Shown here: positions 32,586 through 41,802 of the stretch, piece after piece
Layout: each line of letters starts with the position of its first letter
How positions within the stretch are numbered: the first letter of the stretch is position 1
Assembly: GCF_000721175.1 (NCBI RefSeq)
Contig: NZ_JOEZ01000020.1
Coordinates: 41,668-105,667, forward strand
Source: Streptomyces anulatus
GTDB lineage: Bacteria > Actinomycetota > Actinomycetes > Streptomycetales > Streptomycetaceae
DNA: 64,000 nt
Direction: 5' to 3'
Made by a program: the position numbers and the translations under genes
Notes under the pieces: generated by a model
Told to the model about the DNA's origin: nothing
Database searches by the model: none
Seen by the model: the letters and a program-made list of their open reading frames with translations, nothing else

Positions 32586-33593
32586 TCAGCGTCGGCGGAG
32601 TTCGAAGGCGTCCCTGATCTCCGGCAGCTCTGCTCCGGAGCGCAGAAGGGCCAGCAGGAGGAGCCGGGCTTTGCGCGGCTCCAGGCCGCCGCCGCTGATG
32701 AGGCCTCGCTTGAGCAGGTCTGTCTCGGAGCCGGGGCCGAAATCGTAGGTGTTGCTCAGGACGCTGCCCGCGCCGGTGCGGGAAGCAAGGATGACCGGCA
32801 TACGGGTTGCCAGCTCACCCAGCGGTTCAGCCCATGTCTTGGGGGCGTGCCCCGCTCCGAAGGCTGCGATGACCAGGCCGTCCGCGAGGCCAGCAGAGGC
32901 CTCCAGAAGGGCCACGGAGGCGCCCAGGGTCGCCTGGATTACCTCCACGGACGCCGGACGGACCTGCGGCAGTGCCACCGGCGCCTGCCGCGGCACGGCG
33001 AAGTGAAAGCGGGGCTGGCCTTCCACCACGTACCCGACGGGACCGGCGCCGGGCGAAGCGAAGGCCGACGTGCTGGTGCTGTGGACCTTCTGCACATGGC
33101 GGGCGGCGTGCAGTTCGTCGGCGAAGGCGACGAGTACGCCGAGGCCGCGCGCGGAAGAGCTGGCCGCGGTGTGCACAGCGGCCACAAGATTGCCCGGGCC
33201 GTCAGCGCCGGCCATCTCCGCGGTGCGCATGGCGCCTGTGATCACGACCGGGGCTTCCCCGGTGTACAGGAGGTCGAGGAGGAAGGCGGTCTCCTCCAGG
33301 GTGTCGGTGCCCTGGGTGATGACGAAGCCGGCCGTGCCGGATTGCGCCCGCTGATTCAGCAGTTCGGCTATGGCGAAGATGTCGTCGATCTCCAGCCAGG
33401 CGCCGGGGATCTGCCGGAAGTCCTGCAGCTCCAGCGTCGCAGCATCTGCCAGCTCCGGCACGGAGGCAACGAGATCAGCAGAGGCCAGACGGGGGGTCGC
33501 CCCGCTTCCGCCGCTCGGTGCCGACATGGCGATCGTGCCGCCGAGTGAAAGCACCAGGACAGTGGGGCGCTGGGACCGCGGGGTGGAGATCAC
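32586..33593 (-). CDS. L-asparaginase
   Basis: A 335-aa asparaginase/glutaminase. LSLGGTIAMS holds the first nucleophilic Thr, VITQGTDTLEETAFLLDL the second Thr-Asp pair, and VVITGAMR the third motif. There is no signal peptide, so it is cytosolic (type I-like in location). It hydrolyses asparagine to aspartate and ammonia. It lies between regulator 3 and the PPC protein, which is unusual for a housekeeping asparaginase. Confidence 0.9.
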   Translation of the reverse strand: MISTPRSQRPTVLVLSLGGTIAMSAPSGGSGATPRLASADLVASVPELADAATLELQDFRQIPGAWLEIDDIFAIAELLNQRAQSGTAGFVITQGTDTLEETAFLLDLLYTGEAPVVITGAMRTAEMAGADGPGNLVAAVHTAASSSARGLGVLVAFADELHAARHVQKVHSTSTSAFASPGAGPVGYVVEGQPRFHFAVPRQAPVALPQVRPASVEVIQATLGASVALLEASAGLADGLVIAAFGAGHAPKTWAEPLGELATRMPVILASRTGAGSVLSNTYDFGPGSETDLLKRGLISGGGLEPRKARLLLLALLRSGAELPEIRDAFELRRR

Positions 33594-33646
33594 GACGGCT
33601 GCCTTTCGGAGAAGTGGATCACGCAGTACGGGTCAGCGTCGGGCTC

Positions 33647-35149
33647 TCACCGGTCCGGGGCAAGGGCGCCGAGGAACTGGAAGACGTCGTCGAGCGCGCT
33701 CACGCTGAGGTGCCGACTGCGTGGACGCACGATGCTCGCTGTGCCGCACTCGCTCAACTCGCGGCACCGGCGAATCAGCCATGGCCACGGGATATCCAAA
33801 AAGCCGGCCAGTGTCCGCAACCGGGCTTCCGGGTCAGGGCCCGTCGCCACGCTGTGCGCGCGCGCCTCCCTGAAGGCCTCGTGATACGCCCGCAGAGCGG
33901 GGCGATGGGTGACGGTATCGGCAGCCCAGATCGCCTCGGTCCGGACCCAGTTGGCGACGGCCGCGCGCTGGCTGGGGACCAATGCGAAGCCGTCGACCTC
34001 GGAGTACTCCGGGTCAGCGAGAACGTCGACCTTGATTCCGTGCAGTTCCATCAGCGCGATGGCCAGAAGCAGCAGGATGCGTTCGTACCGGCTGCTGCGG
34101 GTTACCTCGCCCTCCGGAACGCAGAAGACCCGGACCATGGGCGTCGCAGCGTCGGTGTACTGGGCCGCCAGAGTCTTGAGGTAGTCGGCTTTGTGACGGA
34201 ACCACAGCCACGGGGCGGCCTGCTCACCGGTCTGTTCCCGAGTCCAGAAGACAGGGGATGTAGTCACCCCATCGAGTCGCCGCACGATGTGCCGGGCACA
34301 GAACGCAGATCCGAGCCACTGTGCTCCGGCCGTCGTGAGATCGGGCAGCGCCACCCGGCTCGGCGCGGAACGCGGCAGCGAGAGGTAGGTGTCCAGCGCC
34401 TCCTGTTCCTCGGCGAGGGCGAGGTCGTCCGCCAGGAGCCCGTCATCGAGCTGAACCAGGGACCACAGCAGTCCGTACGTCAGATCGTCCAGCAGGTGCG
34501 CGGCCGGCAGGGCAAGCACCTCGGCGTCGGAAGACACCGTCAGCGCGCGGCGGGCGTTCGCCGCGTCGATCACGTAGAGCTGGGTGTCGTCGCCCTGCTC
34601 GGCGACGCCTACGAGCATCCCGCGGCGGGCCGGTCGTAAGAACTGATGCAGCGCTGGGTCGGAGGCTTCGATATAGGCGGAGCTGTCCCGGACTGTGGCA
34701 GCCCGGATGCCGATCGCAGCGGTTGTGCCGTCGAGCACCTGCCGACCAGCGAGTTCCCACGAGTCGGCGACTTCATCGGAACTGGACAGGAACACCCTGC
34801 TGGTGGGCCAGCGCTCGGTGATCGTGGCGGCGGCGCGTATGTCTCCCCGGCTGTGCGGCAACGAACGCACCTGCATGACGGATGGCGCGGGCCTGAACAA
34901 GTCGGAGCAGGGGACTCCGAACAGGCGCTCCAGAATCAAAGCCGCATCTGGCCAGGGCTGTCCGAACCAGTAGCCCTTCGCCCACCGGTCAAAGGTGGAA
35001 CGTGAGACCGAGACGGTCGCCAGGCGCGGCGAGTCGGTCTCGTTGGCCAGCTCCCGTGCGGTCCGCTCGAAGTGGGTGCAGAAGACCACCCATCGGTCCC
35101 ATCGGCGTTCTTCGAGGAGAACGCGGAACAACGTGGGGCGGGCGGACAT
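33647..35149 (-). CDS. Regulator with shared N-terminal domain, paralogue 3
   Basis: A 500-aa protein. The N-terminal domain (FRVLLEERRWDRWVVFCTHF; SPRLATVSVSRSTFDRWA; LILERLFGVPCSDLFRPA) is clearly homologous to the proteins at 28805 and 30741. The C-terminal 400 residues differ: no TPR pattern, but an alpha/beta region (RPARRGMLVGVAEQGDDTQLYVID) and a helical end. This is therefore domain shuffling around one module. It is the first gene of the seven-gene leftward operon. Confidence 0.75.
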   Translation of the reverse strand: MSARPTLFRVLLEERRWDRWVVFCTHFERTARELANETDSPRLATVSVSRSTFDRWAKGYWFGQPWPDAALILERLFGVPCSDLFRPAPSVMQVRSLPHSRGDIRAAATITERWPTSRVFLSSSDEVADSWELAGRQVLDGTTAAIGIRAATVRDSSAYIEASDPALHQFLRPARRGMLVGVAEQGDDTQLYVIDAANARRALTVSSDAEVLALPAAHLLDDLTYGLLWSLVQLDDGLLADDLALAEEQEALDTYLSLPRSAPSRVALPDLTTAGAQWLGSAFCARHIVRRLDGVTTSPVFWTREQTGEQAAPWLWFRHKADYLKTLAAQYTDAATPMVRVFCVPEGEVTRSSRYERILLLLAIALMELHGIKVDVLADPEYSEVDGFALVPSQRAAVANWVRTEAIWAADTVTHRPALRAYHEAFREARAHSVATGPDPEARLRTLAGFLDIPWPWLIRRCRELSECGTASIVRPRSRHLSVSALDDVFQFLGALAPDR

Positions 35150-35354
35150 CTCGGACCTTCCTGGGGCGAAGGCGGGGGAGCGTGCATCCGGGCTACGTGA
35201 GCTGGGTCACCACGCAACTATGCTCGCTACTCTGTGGCGTTGGCAAGCCTCACTCTGCAACCTGCATAGTTCGGGCTGCAGTCTGTTCGCCTCGTGGGTG
35301 CCGTGGCACACTTCAGCGAACGACAGCTGCCGGCCGAAGGGGAAAGGAACCGGC
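35150..35354. promoter_or_regulatory. Divergent promoter region with inverted repeat
   Basis: A relatively AT-rich 205-bp region between the divergent regulator 3 and XRE genes. An 8-bp inverted repeat, AACTATGC (35216-35223) and GCATAGTT (35264-35271), flanks a weak promoter-like TTGGCA-N19-CATAGT (35240-35270) reading rightward. It is a candidate operator for the XRE protein encoded at 35355. Confidence 0.4.
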
Positions 35355-36224
35355 GTGAGTGAACCGAAGTCCGCCCCGACCGTGCTGGCCATCGTCTTGG
35401 GCCGGCGCCTGGCCGCCCTGCGCGAGGCGGCCGGCTTCACCGCTGCACAGGCCGCCAAGCCCCTGCGGATCGCGCCGACGACGGTCACCAGGATGGAGAA
35501 GGCCGAGACTTCTCTGAAGTACGCCACCGTCAAGACGCTTCTCGAGATCTACGGTGTCCCCCAGGCCGAGATCCAGGAATTTCTCGTCCTCCTTGACCAG
35601 GCGAGTACGCCCGGCTGGTGGCAGAGTTTCCGCGACGTACTCCCGGGCTGGTTCGGGGTGCACGTATCGCTGGAGGGGGCTGCGACCAGCCTCCGCGGCT
35701 ACGAGCCTGGCGTCCTCCCTGGTCTGCTGCAGACACCCGGATACGCCCGCGCCGTCATGGAGCGAGGACTCCCTCGCATGGCGCCTGATGTTCTTGAACG
35801 AAGCGTCGACCTGCGCATCAAGCGCCAGGAGATCCTCACGCGCGAGAAGCCGGCCCCACCCCAGCTGTGGGTTGTAACGGACGAGACGAGCCTACGGCGC
35901 CCCGTCGGCGATGCGGCCGTCATGCGCGAGCAGATCGAGCACCTCTTGGATGTGACCGACCTCCCGAACGTCACACTGCAGGTGTGCCCCTTCGCAGCAG
36001 GGCTCCACCCAGGCGCCTTCGGGCCATTCACCATCTTCCGATTCGAAATCCCCGAACTTCCCGACATCGTCTGCACCGACAGCCTGAGCCGCGCCGGATA
36101 TAGCGAGGAAAAGGAAGAAGTCGCCCTGTTCCGTGAAGCGCTGGGCGAGATGAGTGTGTACGCATTCTCAAAGCAAGAAACCAAGAAATTCCTTGGTGAT
36201 ATTCGCAAGGAGCTGTACCTATGA
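35355..36224 (+). CDS. XRE-family regulator with DUF5753 domain
   Basis: A 289-aa WhiJ-like regulator. The Cro/C1 HTH (LGRRLAALREAAGFTAAQAA; IAPTTVTRMEKAE) occupies residues about 15-70. DUF5753 follows (GWWQSFRDVLPGWFGVHV; EPGVLPGLLQTPGYARAVME; LQVCPFAAGLHPGAFGPF). GGAAAGGAA precedes the GTG. The ATGA overlap with the DUF397 gene makes the standard regulator/partner pair. Autoregulation through the inverted repeat upstream is plausible. Confidence 0.92.
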   Translation: MSEPKSAPTVLAIVLGRRLAALREAAGFTAAQAAKPLRIAPTTVTRMEKAETSLKYATVKTLLEIYGVPQAEIQEFLVLLDQASTPGWWQSFRDVLPGWFGVHVSLEGAATSLRGYEPGVLPGLLQTPGYARAVMERGLPRMAPDVLERSVDLRIKRQEILTREKPAPPQLWVVTDETSLRRPVGDAAVMREQIEHLLDVTDLPNVTLQVCPFAAGLHPGAFGPFTIFRFEIPELPDIVCTDSLSRAGYSEEKEEVALFREALGEMSVYAFSKQETKKFLGDIRKELYL

Positions 36225-36451
36225 GTCACGTCCTGCGCGCCGCCACAGAGCTTGGAGCGGCAGAGTGGGTGAAGCCTTGGAGTGGTAGCAACGCCGGAAA
36301 CTGCGTGGAGGCCAAGCCTCTCGACGATGGCCGCGTGGCGCTGCGCCAGTCGACCGACCCTGACGGCCCCGCGCTGATCTACACGCGGGGAGAAATCGCG
36401 GCCTTCATTATCGGGGCAAAGTCCGGGGATGCGGATTTCCTCCTCTCCTAA
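36221..36451 (+). CDS. DUF397 domain protein
   Basis: A 76-aa DUF397 protein: EWVKPWSGSNAGNCVEAK near the N-terminus, VALRQSTDPDGPALIYTRGE and a C-terminal FIIGAKSGDADFLL. Such proteins act as partners or antagonists of adjacent DUF5753 XRE regulators in Streptomyces. Translationally coupled to the XRE gene by ATGA. Confidence 0.93.
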   Translation: MSHVLRAATELGAAEWVKPWSGSNAGNCVEAKPLDDGRVALRQSTDPDGPALIYTRGEIAAFIIGAKSGDADFLLS

Positions 36452-36511
36452 GCCCCGCGTAGCTCGCAATACCGCGCCAAAAATCCGACACGAAGGGCAA
36501 ACAGAATAGCG

Positions 36512-37297
36512 ATGACGTTAAAGCCCATCGATACCAGCCGCCCCCACCCGGCCCGCATGTACGACTACTACCTCGGCGGCAAGGACAGTTACCCGGTCGA
36601 CGAGGAGGCTGCCGAGAGAGTCATATCGTTCCTGCCGGCCATCAGGGTCGCTGCCCGCACCAACAGGGGCTTCATGAATCGGGCTGCCCGGCTCCTGGCT
36701 GACCGCGGCGTGCATCAGTTCCTCGACATCGGAACCGGCATACCGACCGAACCCAACCTTCACCAGGTCGTCCAAGCGGTCAACCCGCAATCACGTGTGG
36801 TCTACGTCGACAACGACCCCGTCGTTCTGCGCCATGCGGAGGCGCTCCTGCGGAGTACGCCCGAGGGGGCGACGAAGTACATCGAGGCGGACGTCCGCGA
36901 GCCCGGGAAGATCATCGAAGGCGCCCAGGAGATCCTCGACTTCGAGGAGCCTGTCGCCCTCTCGCTCGTAGCCCTCCTGCACTTCGTCTCCGACGAGTAC
37001 GGGCCCTACGATCTTGTCAACGAGCTCTTGGCCCCGCTCCCCTCAGGTAGCTTCCTCATGCTCTCGCACGTGACGGGAGACTTCGACCCTGCCGGGTGGG
37101 ACAAGGCCGTCGAGATCTACCGGAAGAGCGGCATACCCGCGCAGGTGCGGTCGCGAGACGAATTCGCCCGTTTCTTCACGGGACTTGACCTGATTGATCC
37201 GGGCGTTCAGGTCGTCACCAACTGGCATCCGGAGCCTGATCAGGAGTTCGCCGACGAACAGGTGCCTCTCTACGTCGGCGTCGCGCAGAAGCCGTAG
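36512..37297 (+). CDS. SAM-dependent methyltransferase (DUF574)
   Basis: A 261-aa Streptomyces DUF574 methyltransferase. RPHPARMYDYYLGGKDSYPV, FLDIGTGIPTEPNLHQV (SAM-binding motif I), VVYVDNDPVVL (motif II acid) and SLVALLHFVSDE are diagnostic. The family is highly expanded in Streptomyces and its substrates are largely unknown. It starts 60 bp after DUF397 and may share its promoter. Confidence 0.92.
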   Translation: MTLKPIDTSRPHPARMYDYYLGGKDSYPVDEEAAERVISFLPAIRVAARTNRGFMNRAARLLADRGVHQFLDIGTGIPTEPNLHQVVQAVNPQSRVVYVDNDPVVLRHAEALLRSTPEGATKYIEADVREPGKIIEGAQEILDFEEPVALSLVALLHFVSDEYGPYDLVNELLAPLPSGSFLMLSHVTGDFDPAGWDKAVEIYRKSGIPAQVRSRDEFARFFTGLDLIDPGVQVVTNWHPEPDQEFADEQVPLYVGVAQKP

Positions 37298-37404
37298 ACG
37301 CCTGGCGGCATGGCTGGGTCGAGAGCCTGTCCAGCATCAGTCCGGACAGAGCACGGTGATGATGTGCGGAGAGGCCCTATGGAAGACAGCAGGGGGTATG
37401 TCTG

Positions 37405-38220
37405 ATGGGCGACCGAGGTCTGGAGGACTCGCGTGCCAGCATGCTGGTCGCCGTCGACGAGCGAGACCTTCGCTTCGTTCCCCGCGCCCGGGGTTCGTTT
37501 TCCGTGTACTGGCGGGACGTTCACGCACGTGCGGTCCAAGCCCTGTCGGCGGGGGAGCCGGTCTTGCTGGCCCCGCTTGTCGACTTCGCCTACGTCAAGG
37601 GGTGCGAGGAAGCCGGACTGGATCCCCGTTCGGAGAAGGGTTTCCGCGCCTACGCGAGCCGATGGGTCCCGAGGAACGAGCTGTGGTCCTTCGCGGGAGA
37701 GACGGCTGACGAGATGCTCCTGCAGATGAAGCGGGAACAGCAGGCATGGGCCACGGCTGTTCGCTGCAGGAGCGTGTTCGACGCGGTGAACGCGCAGCAC
37801 CCTGGTGCGGAGGCCTGGGCGAGAAGCTACTCGGCGGGCGTTCTGACGGCGCTGACCGAGGAGGCGGTGCGGCGTGCCGAGTCGCGCGGCGGTGCCGGCG
37901 GCCGGATCGCCTTGGTCGCCAAGGCCGGAGACCTGGAGCTCGGTAGTTACGCGGTGCCGGTCGGCGTCATCGGCGGGGAGATCCGTGTACCGGATCGGGA
38001 CCGGGAGCGATTCGTCGCGCTGCTGGGTGCCTCGCTCGTCGCCGCGTCGAGCGGCGTTCTGACGCTGGTGACCGGTGACGACGGCCCGGTGCACGTATGG
38101 ACCGTAGGGAGGCAGGGGTTGGTGCCGAGCGAGCACGGCGAACTCATCCTCGAGCCGAATGACGCGCGCGGCCGGTCGGCGACGTACGTGCCTGGGTTTC
38201 CGCTGCCGTCGCCCGCGTAG
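37405..38220 (+). CDS. Hypothetical protein
   Basis: A 271-aa protein I do not recognise. The N-terminal third is alpha/beta with FSVYWRDVHARAVQALSAGEPV. The middle contains AYASRWVPRNELWSFAGETADEMLLQMK. The C-terminal half is hydrophobic-alternating (VALLGASLVAASSGVLTLVTGDDG) like a beta-sheet domain. No signal peptide or catalytic motif is apparent. AGGGGG lies about 9 nt before the ATG. It converges with the gene at 38249. Confidence 0.65.
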   Translation: MGDRGLEDSRASMLVAVDERDLRFVPRARGSFSVYWRDVHARAVQALSAGEPVLLAPLVDFAYVKGCEEAGLDPRSEKGFRAYASRWVPRNELWSFAGETADEMLLQMKREQQAWATAVRCRSVFDAVNAQHPGAEAWARSYSAGVLTALTEEAVRRAESRGGAGGRIALVAKAGDLELGSYAVPVGVIGGEIRVPDRDRERFVALLGASLVAASSGVLTLVTGDDGPVHVWTVGRQGLVPSEHGELILEPNDARGRSATYVPGFPLPSPA

Positions 38221-38248
38221 CTGAGCGTCCCGGTCGCGAGCGCCGCAG

Positions 38249-38716
38249 TCAGAGGGCGTTGTAGGGGATCGAGGCCGCCACGAATCGGTCTCGTTCGGCC
38301 GCAGCCATCAGCTGACGCTGAAGTTCCTGTTCGCCGCCGCGGAGCGGCAGCCCGAGGTCATCGGACACGTACAAGACGACGTATCCCACCTTGTTCGCGA
38401 GGTAGTTCCAGCGCGGTGGCACGTCGCCCGCCAGTGTGAGCAGGGGTTCGTCTTCGTTCGGCATGTGGACTTCGATGGTTCGGGCGTCCTGGTGCAGGGT
38501 CATCCGCCAGCCGTGCGCTTCGCGGATGCGCATGGGGTGTCCGGCCTTGACCAGGGGGAGGCCGGCGGCGAGGAGTACGGCCAGCAGCTTGGGCATTAGC
38601 GGGCCGTTCGGGCCGAGGCGTACTTCCTCATGCGAATCCTGAAGGGCGTACCAGGCCAGCTTGTCCTGCGACATACCGGCAGACCATGCCCTGGTCTTCG
38701 CTTCGGTGGTGCTCAT
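38249..38716 (-). CDS. Hypothetical protein
   Basis: A 155-aa protein, unrecognised. A helical start (AWSAGMSQDKLAWYALQDSH) and a central RIREAHGWRMTLHQDARTIEVHMP suggest a small mixed fold. No metal-binding or nucleotide motif is seen. GATGAGG precedes the ATG. It stands alone between convergent and tandem neighbours. Confidence 0.6.
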   Translation of the reverse strand: MSTTEAKTRAWSAGMSQDKLAWYALQDSHEEVRLGPNGPLMPKLLAVLLAAGLPLVKAGHPMRIREAHGWRMTLHQDARTIEVHMPNEDEPLLTLAGDVPPRWNYLANKVGYVVLYVSDDLGLPLRGGEQELQRQLMAAAERDRFVAASIPYNAL

Positions 38717-38839
38717 GCAGCTGCCTCATCTCGTGCGTGGTCAGGTGGCCCCGGCGGGTTAACGATCGGCTGTCCCCCTGGCTACGGGAGCGGCGACCCG
38801 GCGGGCCGGGTCACGAATGATGTTCCGGCCGTCGGAGGA

Positions 38840-39544
38840 CTACGACACGCAGACCGACACACCGAGCGCACCAATGATCATGTACGGGCCGAAGGCGATG
38901 CGACCGCGGGTGCGTCCCTGGAGCAGGTTCACTGTGGCGCCGAGGGCGAACATCGCGAAGGTGCCGACGAGCACGGTGGCCCAGTTGTGCCAGCCGAGCA
39001 AGGCCCCGAGGGTGGGGGCGAGCTTCACATCGCCGAGTCCGATGCCGCCGAAGGTCATAAGGGCGAACGCGGAGCCGAGCGCGGCGGCGGCTGCAAGACA
39101 ACGGGCGAAGCTGCCGGGTTCTCCGGCCGCTGCTGCGGCTGCCAGCAGGGTGATCGTCCCGGCGAAGGCGGGAGCGGTGAGGATGTTGGGGAGCCGGTGC
39201 ACTTTTGCGTCGATCAGGATGAGCGCGGTGCCACAGGCGGCGACCCAGTAATGCGCGGCGGCCAGCCAGCCCGTCAGGCCGGTGGCGGCGACGAGGGCGA
39301 AGGCGAGCGCGGTCATGGCCTCGGGGAGGCCGCGGGACGGGTACCAAGGCGTGCGGCATGACGCACAGCGGCCTCGGGGCGGTGCGAGGAGCCGGATGGC
39401 CGTTGGCGCTGGTGCGTCACACGAGGGGCAGGCGTGCCGGAGCGGTGCGCCGGCGGGCACGGTCCTGGTGAACAGCAGCGGGCGGGTGGCGGTGCCGGCC
39501 AGGGCGCCGGCGAGAAGGGCGACGGTCGTGGTCAGCACGGTCAT
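38840..39544 (-). CDS. A24-type prepilin peptidase
   Basis: A 234-aa membrane aspartyl protease of the type IV prepilin peptidase family. An N-terminal hydrophobic segment leads to a zinc-finger-like HACPSCDAPAP...RCASCRTPWYPSRGLPEAMTA, then about six membrane helices. The catalytic Asp residues are in ALILIDAKVHRLPN and GGIGLGDVKLAPTLG (GxGD-type). It would process pilin-like proteins such as those of the Tad locus 15 kb away. GGAG lies 8 nt before the ATG. It is divergent from the DUF2637 gene. Confidence 0.9.
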   Translation of the reverse strand: MTVLTTTVALLAGALAGTATRPLLFTRTVPAGAPLRHACPSCDAPAPTAIRLLAPPRGRCASCRTPWYPSRGLPEAMTALAFALVAATGLTGWLAAAHYWVAACGTALILIDAKVHRLPNILTAPAFAGTITLLAAAAAAGEPGSFARCLAAAAALGSAFALMTFGGIGLGDVKLAPTLGALLGWHNWATVLVGTFAMFALGATVNLLQGRTRGRIAFGPYMIIGALGVSVCVS

Positions 39545-39839
39545 CACGGCGGCTCCCGGTGTCGTTCTGCCCCGGCATATGTCGGGATCTTGGAGCCTAT
39601 GCGAGTCGCCCCATCGGTTCGATGGGGTATCGGGGAGCAGATCGAAAGCAACGACCAGGTCACGGCGCAAGCAAGGGCCCTGATCACGGTGGATGCGCCG
39701 GGCCGGCGCTCCTACCGTTCAGATTCAGAAGCGCGATCACCGAACCGCGGAGGGGCGGAATGTCACACGGCGGCGGCTGATCGCACCTCTATAGGCGACA
39801 GCGCCGAGCGCACGGGCACGACGAAGGGGGCATGGGTCC

Positions 39840-41258
39840 ATGACGATCACCGCCGATCTCGGGAAGGCGGGGGCGGTCGGGGGCGGCCGCCGCCGGGTCG
39901 TGTGGACACGTGGCCGCCGCATCACCTTCGGGATCATCGGGTTCGGGTCCCTGCTGATCGCCCTGACCGGCTTCGTCGGCTCTTACACGGCCGTACGCGA
40001 CCTCGCCGAGGAGAAGGGCTTTGGCTGGTTTGCCACTATCTTTCCCCTTGGGATCGATATTGGCATCATCACGATGCTCGCCCTCGATCTTGCCCTGACC
40101 TGGGTCGACTTGCGGTATCCGCTCCTGCGGCACATCGCCTGGCTGCTGACCGTAGCAACGGTGGCATTCAACGCGTTCTCTTCTTACCCGGACATACTTG
40201 CATCTTTTATGCATGCGGCGATTCCCTTGCTGTTCATCGCGATCACCGAGGCGGTCCGGCATGCGATCGCCGTCGCGACGGCGCGCGAGGAAGGGCGGGA
40301 GGATTATGCGCTCTCGCTGGGCCGGTGGCTTCTCGCCCCCTGGTCGACCTGGTTGATCTGGCGCAGCAGGAAGCTGTGGCCGAGCACGATCTCCTCGTAC
40401 GAGGTGGCGCTGGCGCTGTACCAGGAGAAGCTGGACTACCGCCGGGAGTTGCGGGACGCCTACGGCTGGCGCTGGCGAAGGAAGGCCACGCGCGAGGAAC
40501 TGCGGCCGCTGCGCCGCAGCCGTCTGGGATACGCCGTCCGCCCGGCAGCAGAGCTGCGCCATCCGGAGCGGGAGGACCTGGCCGAGCAGTCCGCGCCTAC
40601 CGCGCTCACCACGCCGGGGGTCGTGCTGGAGAAAGTGCCGGCCAGCTATCCGCCTGCCCGGTCACCGGCCTCCGCCTCGGCGTCGCCCGAGCCGGAGGAT
40701 GCCGCCGAGCACGAGCGCGCGCAGTGCCCGCCGGCGGACCGCGCACGAGCCGGCACCGAGCCTGCGGAGGAGCCGCTGCTCGAGCACCCGCGCGAGGACC
40801 TCTTTGCCGGCGACACCCCTGTGAACCAGGAAGCCGAAGCAGCCGAAGACGAAGACCCCCTCGAGCAGCGAGAGCCCGACATGGGGCAGGCCGGCCACCC
40901 GGCCGGGGGCCAGGCCAACGTGGACGTGGACGAGGCCGAAGACGAGGAAGGACCCGTAGAAGACGAGGAAGGCCCCGACGAGGGCGATGATCCCGCCGCT
41001 GCCCCGCCGCCGACGATTGAACTGGGACCTGCTCCGGCGAACGAGAGCAAGAGGCAGCGGGCCGAGCGGATATACCTGGCGCACCAGAAGGCGGGCGTCG
41101 AGCTCACCCGCAAGGACCTGACCCGGTGGGCCGGATACCAGAACGAGGGGTCGGGACGGAGCGCCTACAACGACCTGGAGCGCAAGCACGGGCCGATCGT
41201 GGCCGGCGAGGCGGCGTGGGAGACCGATGGCGCCGAACTGGCCACGGTGCCGTCGTAG
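39840..41258 (+). CDS. DUF2637 membrane protein
   Basis: A 472-aa protein. The N-terminal half has four membrane helices (residues about 27-165: ITFGIIGFGSLLIALTGFVG; FATIFPLGIDIGIITMLALD; LLTVATVAFNAFSSYPDILA; AAIPLLFIAITEAVRHAIAV) with the DUF2637 pattern found on Streptomyces plasmids and integrative elements. A long acidic Pro/Glu linker (about 250-390) leads to a C-terminal HTH-like segment (KRQRAERIYLAHQKAGVELT...WAGYQNEGSGRSAYNDL). This suggests a membrane-anchored DNA-binding protein with a possible spread or maintenance role. Confidence 0.8.
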   Translation: MTITADLGKAGAVGGGRRRVVWTRGRRITFGIIGFGSLLIALTGFVGSYTAVRDLAEEKGFGWFATIFPLGIDIGIITMLALDLALTWVDLRYPLLRHIAWLLTVATVAFNAFSSYPDILASFMHAAIPLLFIAITEAVRHAIAVATAREEGREDYALSLGRWLLAPWSTWLIWRSRKLWPSTISSYEVALALYQEKLDYRRELRDAYGWRWRRKATREELRPLRRSRLGYAVRPAAELRHPEREDLAEQSAPTALTTPGVVLEKVPASYPPARSPASASASPEPEDAAEHERAQCPPADRARAGTEPAEEPLLEHPREDLFAGDTPVNQEAEAAEDEDPLEQREPDMGQAGHPAGGQANVDVDEAEDEEGPVEDEEGPDEGDDPAAAPPPTIELGPAPANESKRQRAERIYLAHQKAGVELTRKDLTRWAGYQNEGSGRSAYNDLERKHGPIVAGEAAWETDGAELATVPS

Positions 41259-41423
41259 AGAGCGGCCGCGCGCAGCAGGCCGGCACCTACTGGCGATCAT
41301 TCCTGCCGCAGCAAGCCATCCCCACCGGGACGGGCGCCGGGAACCGACCCGAGGTGCTGACCGCCCCGCCCGTGGTGGGACACGGTCTTCGCCGGCGCAG
41401 GGAGCCTTGGTCCGTCGGCCGGT

Positions 41424-41696
41424 TCACGTCTCGCGAGCGCGCCGCCGTCGAGTGCCGGACTCCTGTGCTGGAGCGGGTGATTCTTGGCCGGTCTCGGGTA
41501 CCGCGATCATGGGACCGTGCGTCGGCTGCGCCTCAACCCATCCGTCGGCCGTGTGCTCGACCAGGTACCGGCGGGAGAACGGCGCCTCGCGCAGCGCGTT
41601 GAGCACCTCCTCGTGGTCGTAGGAAGAGGCGATGACGCGCTCGTCGGCGAGCTCGTCCTCCTGTACAGCGACGCCGTACAGCACTGGGTCCGTCAT
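41424..41696 (-). CDS. Hypothetical 90-aa protein
   Basis: Starts MTDPVLYGVAVQEDELADE after an AGGAGGGA site, which supports the ATG at 41696. The middle (SSYDHEEVLNALREAPFSRRY) is helical and the tail Arg-rich. No family is recognised. It resembles small accessory proteins near plasmid genes. It converges with the DUF2637 gene; the 165-bp gap holds no strong hairpin. Confidence 0.6.
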   Translation of the reverse strand: MTDPVLYGVAVQEDELADERVIASSYDHEEVLNALREAPFSRRYLVEHTADGWVEAQPTHGPMIAVPETGQESPAPAQESGTRRRRARET

Positions 41697-41802
41697 CCTG
41701 TCCCTCCTGGGCAGATCCCACCACGGTATTCCGGCACGTTTGTGCGCGGTCCGGCCCGCTGCTGCGCCGGGCAGCACCAACTACCTGCGGGTCGTCCTTG
41801 GT

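Noticed and set aside
31359..33548. A 729-codon plus-strand open frame
   Set aside because: Antisense to the regulator, PPC and asparaginase genes, which carry recognisable motifs. It is a high-GC frame artefact.
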